Assembly: GCA_028565635.1 (NCBI GenBank)
Contig: JAOXYB010022592.1
Coordinates: 1 to 16,854 of the forward strand
DNA length: 16,854 nucleotides
Origin: Phoronis ovalis
Taxonomy: Eukaryota; Phoronida; Phoronidae
Reading direction: 5' to 3'
Each line of letters opens with the position of its first letter. Within the stretch, counting starts at the first letter, position 1. A program made the position numbers and the translations under genes. The notes below the pieces were generated by a model. The model ran no database searches, was not told the origin of the DNA, and was given only the letters and a program-made list of their open reading frames with translations. Shown piece by piece: positions 1 through 8,272 of this stretch.

Positions 1-88
1 GGTCCCAAAAAGGGGCTTTTTTTACCCTTCATAACAAACATGGGTACCCAGTTATTCTGACTGTCACCCCCCGGGATCCGGATCCTGC
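1..88. repeat. GC-rich palindromic segment, possible end of a dispersed repeat
   Basis: This stretch is much richer in G and C than what follows. It contains the perfect 10-base palindrome TGGGTACCCA (41-50), a C-run leading into CCCGGG (70-75), and GGATCCGGATCC (74-85), which is both a tandem repeat and a palindrome. The word CCCGGGATC (70-78) recurs at 8773-8781. The left end is cut by the window edge. Calling it the tail of a dispersed element is inference; no terminal repeat or target duplication is visible. Confidence 0.3.
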
Positions 89-723
89 ATTGATTGTAGC
101 TAGTGTATGCTTTTTATCGACTACTAATGTCTGAGATAGTTTAATACATTGCACGTGGTACATAGCTCGGCTAATGATTGGTCAACCAAACGCGATAATT
201 TACATGAGAAATCTGAATGTAATAATCAAGATCTGAGAAGCATGTACTGGAGATTTTGGGCTCTTTAAAATGCAATATAAAGCAATTTTAATATAAAATA
301 TATTGTTCACAAGCACTTTTTGAAAAAGCTCTGTGTTGTGTAACCTTTCTGCATTGTATCAAATAAATGAAGTTAAGTTAAGCAGTAAAAGCCATGCAGA
401 AAGTACTAAATTTGCACATGCAGCTTGTATTATAATAAAATATTGGAACTACTTTTGCGTTAACTGATTCATGCAAAATTTGACTCTGTTTCATTACTAT
501 CAATTTTAATTGATTTCATTACCTCAACAAGGGCATTTATTGTCTCCTGTTTACGTACCATATCTTTCAATGAAAGCAAACTGTAAAAAATGTTACGGGT
601 TTAAGTAAGATCTATATTTCCTGTGTAGTAGAATATTCACACGTGATTTGGTCACATTTCCTGTGTAATAGTTATTGGTGTTTCTGGATGGTTTTTCACA
701 CTGAGTTAATTTTACTGTTTTAG
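89..723 (+). other. non-coding DNA upstream of the start exon (intron or leader region)
   Basis: No open frame of note. The stretch is AT-rich but keeps more CpG than the gene body. It holds two CACGTG E-box palindromes (152-157 and 640-645) and a short direct repeat at 616-671. The last 25 bases, T-rich and ending TTTTAG at 723, form a usable 3' splice site for the exon at 724. That implies a further 5' exon either in this stretch, unrecognised, or beyond the left edge. Confidence 0.5.
616..671 (+). repeat. short direct repeat, two 16-base units 40 bases apart
   Basis: ATTTCCTGTGTAGTAG at 616-631 is repeated as ATTTCCTGTGTAATAG at 656-671, with one mismatch. Each unit contains TTCCTGTG, which resembles the core bound by ETS-family factors. 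A CACGTG E-box (640-645) lies between them. A related ACTTCCTGTGTAGT occurs near 12470. A paired-site regulatory role is a guess. Confidence 0.45.
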
Positions 724-789
724 GATCATATAGCCCAAACACTAAAATGACGACGAAGGAAAGATGACAGAAGAGTCAAACGATGAAAA
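724..789 (+). CDS. start exon of an unidentified gene (5' UTR plus first 8 codons)
   Basis: This is the best gene evidence in the window. A T-rich tract ending in TAG (721-723) precedes the exon, and a near-consensus donor GTAAGT (790-795) follows it. All three frames are closed across these 66 bases, so it cannot be an internal coding exon. The frame starting at ATG 764 has a TAA just upstream at 743-745 and then stays open to the donor, giving MTEESNDE plus two bases of a ninth codon (phase 2). The ATG has A at -3. An upstream ORF overlaps it. The acidic, polar beginning shows no signal peptide and I do not recognise the protein. The rest must be spliced from downstream; 1273 and 5609/5620 are frame-compatible candidates. 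A non-coding 5' leader exon is the alternative. Confidence 0.65.
747..767 (+). CDS. upstream ORF of 6 codons overlapping the main start
   Basis: ATG at 747-749 (A at -3) opens a frame of six sense codons, MTTKER, ending in TGA at 765-767. The stop shares ATGA with the main ATG at 764-766, so termination occurs one base beyond the next start. In eukaryotes such upstream ORFs usually lower translation of the main frame, and a terminate-and-restart overlap can make it conditional. The arrangement is directly visible; a regulatory role is inference. Confidence 0.5.
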   Translation: MTTKER

Positions 790-1272
790 GTAAGTACTTT
801 TTAAGTTAAATAGTTAGCTTAATTTATAAATATTGAAGTTGAACGTTGGTCATTTACGTTGGCGGGCAAGCACTTCTCAATTTAATCTAGAAACATGTCC
901 TCGATTTGTGGTTTTGTAAATGACAGTCATTTTCTACTTATCCCGCTTAGTAATACTTCAGAAATTGATATAATTTAAATCCTTTATATATCAAAATAAT
1001 TATGTTGTTGATACCGTTGATTTGTGTACGAAACTAACCACATTTCGGAACAGCATGTGAGGGCTCATGATATTAACTCCCGAGTCCATGTTGTGCAGTG
1101 AGGTAATTTTAAACGTCATTCATAAATTTTATGTGAATGGCATCGTTGTTCATTCATCAGTAGGTCGAATTATTAATGAACTAGGCTACAATTAAGTGAT
1201 TCTATCTATATCACTGTCATATTGACAGTGTCCACAGTACTGATAATATTAGTTGGTTTGCGTTTATTTCAG
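790..1272 (+). other. intron start, CpG-retaining
   Basis: Non-coding. About a dozen CpG fall between 840 and 1190, close to random expectation, whereas the following kilobases are strongly depleted. A possible 46-base exon (acceptor after CTAAC near 1033, donor GTAATT near 1101) has stops in all three frames and is not called. It may be promoter-proximal or enhancer sequence of the start exon's gene. Confidence 0.45.
1212..1230. repeat. perfect inverted repeat, 8-base arms, 3-base loop
   Basis: CACTGTCA (1212-1219) and TGACAGTG (1223-1230) are exact reverse complements separated by TAT. A few such stems are expected by chance in a window this size, so significance is low. The TGTCA core is shared with the stronger hairpin at 8258-8279. 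Confidence 0.5.
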
Positions 1273-1318
1273 AACAGTCTTGCCCTTAAGTTTAACTTCT
1301 AATCTTGAGACAAAACAG
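1273..1318 (+). CDS. candidate second coding exon
   Basis: A strong 3' splice site (T-rich tract ending TTTCAG at 1272) precedes a 46-base stretch. It is open in the frame required by the phase-2 end of the 724-789 exon: the split codon becomes lysine, followed by TVLPLSLTSNLETKQ, and it ends in phase 0. The donor is the weak point: CAG|GTTGCT matches only the first five consensus positions. No domain is visible. About one in three random stretches of this length would stay open in a given frame, so the evidence is mainly the acceptor plus frame. It could instead be a cryptic acceptor in the intron. Confidence 0.28.
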
Positions 1319-2101
1319 GTTGCTTATTTATTTTATATAGATTTAAAATTTGCTTAAAATGGCCCACAGTATTGTAGGGAATTAATTTCGTGTATTATTC
1401 ACAATGACATACTATTGGAATGTAGAATGATTATGACAGTTTTATAGTGATTTAGTATGTGCCTTGGACCTGGGTATGAAATACAAGGGTAGTTAGGTTT
1501 CCTGTGATAGTGTGAACCAATTTTTAGTATTTAATATGGTATTAACTCATAAGGCATAACCCCCATAAATTTGCTTATTTTTCTATTGTTAAAATTGTTT
1601 GTAAATAAACTATCTAGTTAAGTAGCTTCTTTTCTTGGGCAGCGGCTTTGATTTTGACTTATGATTGGCTCTTTTTTTAACTTACCACATTTTATTATAC
1701 TTAGTTTACATTACCATTTAACAGTGAATTGTACAAAATCATAGACTTGTGTTAGTGAAACCGTTTTTTTAATACTCATTTCTTGTAAAAGTGATTATTA
1801 TGCTCTAAGAAATATGTATATTTAACTTTAATCAAGACATAAAAGTTAGTGATCATTTACACAAATATACCAGGAATATACCTGCTTGCCTTGTGGTGCC
1901 TTATAATATTTTCTGTTTTTTAAATTATTTATTAAAAAATAGTTGTAATGCTGAACTTATAGACTTGATTTTTTTCCTGTTTTGAAATTTAAAAGTTTAC
2001 TTGAGTTTAATAGATTGGTTTTCTTTAAAACTAGGCAAACCTCAAAAGAAATCTTACTGTTTGTACATATATCACATTCTTGTTTTTCTACTCATTTGCA
2101 G
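1319..2101 (+). other. non-coding intron-like DNA
   Basis: T-rich and CpG-poor, with many short A/T runs. I see no gene. It ends in a strong 3' splice-like tract (2077-2101, ending TTTGCAG). Confidence 0.5.
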
Positions 2102-2130
2102 AATCTGTTATGAATAAATAAATAATATCT
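2102..2130 (+). other. possible short alternative last exon with polyadenylation signals
   Basis: A very good 3' splice site (pyrimidine tract ending CATTTGCAG at 2101) is followed by a stop in every frame within five codons. Joined to the start exon this would add K-I-C-Y-E and a stop. Overlapping AATAAA hexamers begin at the same place (within 2113-2124). Together these could make a truncated transcript by intronic polyadenylation. No GT-rich downstream element could be judged, so this may equally be an unused acceptor. Confidence 0.2.
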
Positions 2131-3970
2131 GAAAGAACACCAGTGTGATATATTTTTATGTCCGAATGAAATTGGATTTGGCGTTGAGGTAAAAAAAGCA
2201 AGTCGATACATCTACCAGAATTAGGGATGTAGCTAACAACTACATTTTCTGTTTACTAACATCAATCATGAGTTTGAAAGAGATAAGATATACTCATGGC
2301 TTTGGGCACTAGAAGATTTCCTATTTTCTGAACAGAATTTTTGAATTCTTTTTTACAAAAAGCTGTATATAAGTTACTAAAATCACATCTTTGGTAACTG
2401 CTACCTGTCTATAAATCATGCTGTGTCATAGGACACAGTTTTCGAAAGCTAAATATGTGTTTTGGATTAAGATAACTCGTAAAGTGGTCTGACAATATAG
2501 CGGAGACTACAGTGTAATGTTCAAGGTTGTGGCACTTGGGACTTCATTCTGTGCCTTGTAGTTAGCATAATTCTCAATATAAGGTTTAGAAGGTTAACCG
2601 CACATCTGTGTAGCTCAATGTTCCCTCTGAAATATTACATACATATGCCAGGATCGTTAATGTGTTTGAAAGCCCCAAACATGTACAAATTTTGTGTTAA
2701 TAGTATAAACATTGTTTGTGAATAGGTTAAATTCACCCCCTCCCCGAATAAGTGCAATCATTTTTGTAGAGGCTGCTATATCTAAAGGATGTCAGAATTT
2801 TAAAAGTTTATAATTGTAATGAGCTGCCTCCTGGTTCTTTACAAAGTTATGTTTTTCAGTGATTTTTTAAATACATTTCTAGTGTGTAGAAGCAGTGTTG
2901 ATGTTTCCATGGAAATGTTGAGGATGTATACACCTATAATAACTAACGAGTAATTAGCATATGCTTTTTATTTACATAAAATTAATATTGTCATGCAATA
3001 ACATCTTTAGCATTTTCTACAGCACACTATCATTATTATAAACCAGTAACTCAGTACTCTTCGCAAATTATTTCAAATGGTTGGGGGAAATTAGGGGTTT
3101 ATCCTGCTACAAAAATTTGGCAGCAGTCCTAGGTAAAACTTTTGGTAAAGATGAAGTTAGGGAGATAAACTGAGTACTGACCTCATGTTTAGAACAATGT
3201 ACTGGGAACCAACAGTACTGAATGGTGTTGATTGGCTATGCTGAACTATACCTGTACTTTGCCACATTTCAATTTATAATAATTTTGAATTGCTACAAAT
3301 TTTGAAGAAATAAATGTGGTAGTATTTTGTCTGGAGGATTATCAGTGTGATGTGACAGGTCTTTGACATGTTTACAAATTCTGGGAGCTTTTTACATGTA
3401 AGTTACATTTGTTGATGAGATACAAGTACTAGTATGGTGAAAGAGGATATGTGTGTTTCCAGCTTACTGTTGTGTTATATCTGATTTATTGCCAAGTTCA
3501 CTTTTGTAAATTGTATAAAAACTTGATATGAAATGTAAAAGGTAATCCTAATGCATAAGAGGTTCGTTTTATGCTACGGTATTAACATTTATGAGAACTT
3601 TCAGTTTATCCGACTGTATAAAATTTTGGTGTGAAATGTTTCATTTTATCCCCTAGTTTTATCTAATACCATTACCTGTCATTTAATGTCTCCAGTCTTA
3701 TCTTCATAGTTTGTCATTTATTTATGGTTTAAGATCAAGTTTATCTTTTGGTCATGTTAGTTTTCGATTATTCTATGTTATTACTCAGGAGATGGTGTCT
3801 AGTCTTGTGTATGTGACAGGACTTAATTGCTTAGACACCTTTTAAAAGTATAATTTGTATCTCATATGTAAATGGTTTTGACAAAATAAAAAATTGTGTG
3901 TGTCTTACTCATAAACTTTGCAATTTTCTGCCATTTGTTGTTGAGCATATAACTAGGGATGTCAAAGCAC
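2131..3970 (+). other. non-coding intron-like DNA
   Basis: No supported gene on either strand. CpG is depleted to well below one per 100 bases. The only structures seen are the hairpin at 2421-2438 and a weak 39-base acceptor/GTAAGT pair near 3360-3398, whose acceptor lacks a pyrimidine tract. Confidence 0.5.
2421..2438. repeat. perfect inverted repeat, 7-base arms, 4-base loop
   Basis: CTGTGTC (2421-2427) pairs exactly with GACACAG (2432-2438) around ATAG. A stem of this size is expected by chance several times in the window; it is listed only because both arms are GC-containing. Confidence 0.4.
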
Positions 3971-4199
3971 TTTGAAGTGGGGATTTTCTTGATTTCTTTT
4001 AGGCAATCAAGACCTCTGACCCTCCTAAGTAAAAGGTCTAGACAAAATGCATATATCAAGATCTATCTTACTTGTAAATTTGAACTTTTGGGGTACTACT
4101 TGTGCTTCCTTTTTTGTAAGTGAGATCCCAAGTAATATTGAGTATTGTGGTTGTTAACTATTTTGAAGTAGGGGATTTTCTTGATTTTGACCCTACCTG
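3971..4199 (+). repeat. local direct repeat, one copy with an internal deletion
   Basis: TTTGAAGTGGGGATTTTC followed by TTGATTT (3971-3995) recurs at 4162-4187 with one extra base. In the first copy TGACCCTCCT follows after about 20 further bases; in the second TGACCCTACCT follows at once. The two copies are about 190 bases apart. This looks like an old local duplication or two fragments of one dispersed repeat. A 65-codon - strand open frame across the first copy is interrupted by stops in the second, so it is unlikely to be a conserved gene. Confidence 0.5.
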
Positions 4200-4736
4200 T
4201 TATTTGAAGGTTGAGATAGGTGTAGGACTTTGTTTGCTAACTTGCTTAAATTAGATATGACGATGTCATTCTGTTTTCTCTTCATGTTGTGCTGGAGAGC
4301 ATATTTAAAGAAAAGATAGAACAATCACAGAATTTTTTTGTTAAATTGTATTGTTGTATCATGGAATAAAAACAACCATTAAATGTGAATGATACCAGTC
4401 TGTGGGGTGCTGTTTGTTGCCAACTAAAGCTCTTAATGTATTCTAGTGATTTCTGTCAGTCACCTCACTTAATCCAGTTATATTTATTTTTATAGCAGAG
4501 CTATTCTGTTGCAGAAAGCTGCAGTAGCAATGCCAGGGATAACCATGTTTTTATGAATTCATATTCATGGCCTCTGTGTAATAACTATCCATAGGGCCAT
4601 GTAAAACTTAATCATATATTCATTTTAATGCATTTAGCTGTGCATGGCTATTTTACACACTGTACAGTAAAGAGCATGTTGAAAAAAGGGTCAAAACCAA
4701 TGAAAAGAAATATACTACCTTGTTTTTCTTCATCAG
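4200..4736 (+). other. non-coding intron-like DNA
   Basis: No gene seen. T-rich and CpG-poor. It ends in a strong polypyrimidine tract and CATCAG (4731-4736). Confidence 0.5.
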
Positions 4737-4810
4737 GGTTTGTAATATTAATCCTAATCCTCTGTACAGTGTTTGAGAGGTTGTGGTTCTATTAGGGAAC
4801 CCAAGCATAG
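4737..4810 (+). other. candidate non-coding (stop-containing) exon
   Basis: The left boundary has a strong 3' splice site (TGTTTTTCTTCATCAG, ending at 4736). The right boundary CATAG|GTAAGA (4810/4811) is a good donor. The 74 bases contain a stop in all three frames. If spliced after the phase-2 start exon it would end translation after about a dozen codons. It could be a regulatory 'poison' exon, an exon of a non-coding transcript, or a decoy pair of splice signals. RNA evidence would decide. Confidence 0.25.
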
Positions 4811-5608
4811 GTAAGATTAAAACTCATATCATGTGCATTAATTCTGATATTAAAATGTAGTCTCTAATCCCGTAGCTACAAGTCTACTGTGGCATTAGAT
4901 GTTTTACGTAACTTCAGTAATGAATTTTAAGACTTGTTACGAGCTGTTTTGTTAAAGAACATTCTGTGTAATTATCATATTTAAATTTATTTTTTTTCAA
5001 TTTTCTGTTTTAAATTTTGGAGTATTTTGGTTATAATCAGTAAATGCTGAAATCTAAATCTAGATACATAGCCTGAAGCATTGTCAGGTTGTAGTACCCA
5101 ATGTTAAAACATGTGTGTACTCATTCAGTTGCCTCCAGTTACAAACTTGTTGGGGTCTCCTGTTATAATAGGTGCCTTGTACTGAAGGATTGCATTGGAA
5201 TACTTTCTTCTGTCAAACTTAAATTTAATAGATAATTTTTAAGTATCTTATAAACTATAATCCTATTTCCTCCCAGAAACTTTTTGCTCATTTGCAAAAT
5301 AAAGGCACAGTTTAGTAATTAACTCGTTTGTGTTTTAACAAACATGGTGCAATAAAGGTAACGAATAGAACCAATGAATAGTATATAGTAGGTACACAAT
5401 GATGGTGAATTTTAGTACTTTATGTTATTGAATTACATTTAGTGCATTCTCTTAAAGTACCAATATATCCAAGTAACTGCATAATTACCCTGTTTATATA
5501 CAATTAACAGGTATACCTAATAAATATTTGACCATTATATATGTATGCATATTATCTATTTCTTGGTTTATATGAACATTTTGGTTTCCTAAAGCTATTT
5601 TCTAACAG
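4811..5608 (+). other. non-coding intron-like DNA
   Basis: AT-rich, with no gene seen. It ends at the CTAACAG acceptor of the next candidate exon. Confidence 0.5.
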
Positions 5609-5665
5609 TGCTGCATTAGCCTCCCACCATTTTCTCAGTTCCTCATGAAGAATACTCCGAATAAG
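5609..5665 (+). CDS. candidate internal coding exon
   Basis: The 57 bases lie between TTTTCTAACAG and AAG|GTGAGT, a strong donor. One frame is fully open, 19 codons beginning CCISLPPFSQF and ending NTPNK, phase 0 at both ends; this fits the phase-0 end of the 1273-1318 candidate. A second acceptor at 5618-5619 would start the exon at 5620 in the phase needed to join the 724-789 exon directly. No domain is recognised. The complementary strand of the same bases also reads open (5552-5701), so at most one of the two readings is likely real. The strength of this call is the donor and the frame agreement; its weakness is shortness. Confidence 0.35.
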
Positions 5666-5721
5666 GTGAGTTTTGTTCAGAACACTATTAGCTTTCTGAA
5701 CTCAGATAAAGCTCCATGGTC

Positions 5722-6037
5722 TCAAATTTGCCTGGTAATTGACTGCAATGAAAACTGATATGTTCTCTGTCCTGAGGTAACAAGAGCTAGTAAATTTAAC
5801 CAGACTGTCTTAAAATTAAATCTACAGTGTTCCCTGGGAATATCGGATTGGATCAAGTGTGACACTATATGGCATTGAATATCTGTACTGGATCCAAAAT
5901 TAACTATAATGTTATCAAAATGTCTCAGAAATATAAACGATGCTGGATCAAATATACATTTTAAATAGAGCTCAGGGATATAAGGTGCTGTTCTCGGTTG
6001 ATTAGAGTTGGCACAAATAAATTGAATTTTAAAAATC
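5722..6037 (-). CDS. candidate - strand last exon
   Basis: Read on the - strand, ACTTTATCTTTTTTCAG ends at 6038 and is an excellent 3' splice site. From 6037 the frame stays open for about 104 codons to a TGA at 5722-5724, entering in phase 2. An open run this long is expected about once by chance in a window of this base composition, so the acceptor is the main support. The product has no recognised domain, signal or membrane segment. It lies inside the region of broken - strand frames and may be part of the same relic. Its phase would fit the - strand exon at 16648-16832, but the distance (10.6 kb) and T-rich + strand skew between them make that link weak. Confidence 0.22.
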
Positions 6038-6059
6038 CTGAAAAAAGATAAAGTAGTTA

Positions 6060-6480
6060 ACAGCATCATTTTTTTAAATCAAACAGAATTAGGAATCTCT
6101 TATTTATCAATCATAACAGAATTTGTCTAACGTCATATCCTGCCCATACATTACATTCCCGGATTTTGTATAACTTCATTTAAAACTCCGAAGCTAGTAA
6201 AACGTTCAAAATAATGCAAAATCTATCAAACTTCTGTTTATTGCCTAACAGTACTAGCTAAAATCTTATAAATGAACTCAAAAACTTTAATACTCAACTT
6301 CTGACATTATGAACCTGGCATCTGGAATTAATGCAGAAACTCTGCTAATTGACTGAGTCTAACTGAGACACCAATTTATAACAGGAAGTATTTTCTGTAT
6401 AATCCACCCAGTTTTTACAAGGTCTAATTTCCCAGGCAATGTGATATTTAACATAACCACTTTTCCTGGCTACTGGTTGC
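6060..6480 (-). other. segment with reversed base skew
   Basis: On the + strand this segment has clearly more C than G (about 15 to 6 in 6121-6180 and 12 to 4 in 6241-6300) and more A. Most of the window is T- and G-biased. This is what an inverted insertion, or an intron of a - strand transcript, would look like. It sits between the two - strand open-frame clusters. Confidence 0.35.
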
Positions 6481-7200
6481 AATAGCAGTAAAAAAAAAAA
6501 TAATATCTGTATCTCTTGCTACTTGCCACAACTGTGTAAGATAGTCAGTCATAATGGTTCTTATTATAAATTTCTTTGTGCAGATGGATTGCTGAATTCG
6601 ATATGACTGTGTGGACATTATATGAAGGTTCTTAAATTCCAAATTATATTAAATTTTCTTAAACTATTACTGCAGCATCACTCTTAAAGTCTCAGTTGAG
6701 CACTTCATTGATAGGAGGTGATTTTAAAAACCAAGCATTGACCTGGCAGTTTTATATTCCTTCTGCTTTGAATGACAGCTCTCAAAATACTTCTACTTAA
6801 TGTCAGAAATGATAAATGATAAAATAGCACCAAGTTTCTTTGACTCCTTGTTGAGGGAGGATGTGTTTTGGATGCACAACAGTTCGATGCTGTTTTTGCC
6901 AACATTTTTTCCTATTTAGAACTCGTGTTGGCAAATAACCTGCTGATATCAAGCTTAGAAGGAAATAATAGACAGTGTGTGGTGCCATTAGACTGGCTGT
7001 GCTTGTGGATAGGGCACCCTTGATGTATTGACTTTCTAAGATGAATTTAGCTAGAAATGTGCTCTGTCAGTTTGAAAACAACAGACTTTAGGGGAGGAAA
7101 AACATGTCTTTTTGATTTTGCAAAATGCTTTTTCTGTAGAATTATTTCGTGAGTTACTTGAATCTACTACCATAGTTGTTGAAATATCTTTTATGTGGAT

Positions 7201-7831
7201 GGGGAGCAATAAGTGACTGTGTGACAAATGCTGTACATAACATTGTGAATTTGTGATTGAGTTTGTTAGTTTTAGAATTTTAAATTAGGTACTGCTAGAT
7301 TCTTGTATCTAAACATTTTGTATGATTGCAATGCCTGAGGTTGCTTCCTTTTCATCCCTCACGGCTGATTAAACTGTCATTAAGGTGTGAAATCTTCATT
7401 GCCTTCATTACATAATTTATGATTGATATTATCTGTGACTCTCAGGTATTTATGGTAATTCATCTCTCATTTTCAGTCCTTTAAACTTTTTCCATCATTA
7501 TCTTGTCTGTTCAGTGTGAACCTCATTGTGATGGATTGTGCTTCAATCTGCTGCTGGAATTCCATGTATAGCTAAACCCAAAACCAGTATACTAGTTCAG
7601 GGCACTTACATGAAGCCTTAATAGACAACAAGTGTATAAATAATTAGCAATTAATGGAAACTTGTCTGGTACAATGATCACTGGCCCTGAATGGATGCTG
7701 TATTACTATAAAAACATAGTTTGCTGAGATTAATGTAGTTTTGTTAAAAGTTATAGCTGGGCCTCTGTAATTACACAAATGATTTTAAAATAACTTAGTA
7801 AAAACTATTTTTTTATGATTTAATTATCTAA
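7201..7831 (+). other. non-coding intron-like DNA
   Basis: T-rich again on the + strand. A strong acceptor-like tract ends TTTTCAG at 7484, followed by 32 open codons (phase 0) to a TAG-C-TAA region near 7572, but no donor is seen; I do not call an exon. Nothing else noted. Confidence 0.45.
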
Positions 7832-8272
7832 CAAACATCACCCTGCTTGGGGGAATTGGTTGTTTTATATCCAGGCGAAAATATTGCGTTGCTCATGTTT
7901 GAACTATTGACTGTTAAATGTAAATCATATTTTCATTCAATTAGGCAGATTCAAAAGACATTGCATGGAATTTTCAAAGTGTTAGTCAAAATGGACCATT
8001 ACTTGTATCCCCAAAACAACTGTAGCATCAAACTTTCTTGGGATTCAAATGTTAACTTTTTACAATTTTGTTTTGCAATAGATTACTACTCATTTCTATT
8101 TTGTAGAAAAGGTCAATGTTGCAAAGGGTACTACATGAATGTACCTCAGTTACGTGAACATGTACAGATATGTACCTCTTATTTACAGTTTCCCATAACT
8201 GTACCTGGCTTTGATATGTACCTGGGTTTATTTACCCATCGGTGTCTGTTTTCACCGATGTCTGTCAGTTGA
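7832..8272 (+). CDS. longest open frame in the window, unidentified
   Basis: Stop-free from 7832 to a TGA at 8270-8272. The first ATG lies near 7893, giving about 125 codons. At this base composition a run this long is expected in only about one window in twenty, so it is worth recording. The product would be rich in Cys, Tyr and Phe with no recognised domain, no clear signal peptide and no repeats. Part of its last third is built from repeated TGTACCT words. There is no promoter or polyadenylation signal that fits. An internal acceptor (TTTCTATTTTGTAG, ending at 8106) could make its 3' part an exon. Chance remains the simplest explanation. Confidence 0.15.
   Translation, partial: QTSPCLGELVVLYPGENIALLMFELLTVKCKSYFHSIRQIQKTLHGIFKVLVKMDHYLYPQNNCSIKLSWDSNVNFLQFCFAIDYYSFLFCRKGQCCKGYYMNVPQLREHVQICTSYLQFPITVPGFDMYLGLFTHRCLFSPMSVS

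Larger units (their letters stand above)
5552..7200 (-). pseudogene. possible eroded coding element, family unknown
   Basis: Four of the longest - strand open frames in the window cluster here (5722-6069, 6448-6642, 6705-6905, 6803-6988), plus a 49-codon frame at 5552-5701. The frame of 6803-6988 can be followed upstream to about 7160 with a single stop near 7045. Adjacent frames change register, as in a coding region broken by stops and frameshifts. The frames are rich in charged and aromatic residues with few low-complexity runs, for example EELRKWWEANAALLE near 5620. I recognise no domain, catalytic motif or terminal repeats. A mobile-element or viral relic, a decayed gene copy, or a chance cluster are all possible. 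I give no reconstruction. Confidence 0.25.

Noticed and set aside
1051-1101. Possible exon between GGAACAG (after CTAAC) and GAG|GTAATT
   Set aside because: All three frames contain a stop and the pyrimidine tract is weak.
3360-3405. 39-base segment between GTGACAG and a GTAAGT donor
   Set aside because: The acceptor has no pyrimidine tract and so short a segment is open by chance in two frames.
3862-4059. 65-codon - strand open frame with an acceptor-like CTTTTACTTAG and a GTAAGA donor-like site
   Set aside because: It overlaps the direct repeat whose second copy is closed by stops in the same reading, so it is more likely repeat sequence than an exon.
7485-7575. 32 open codons after a strong TTTTCAG acceptor
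   Set aside because: There is no donor and no polyadenylation signal close to the stop. The required phase 0 is possible but nothing else supports it.
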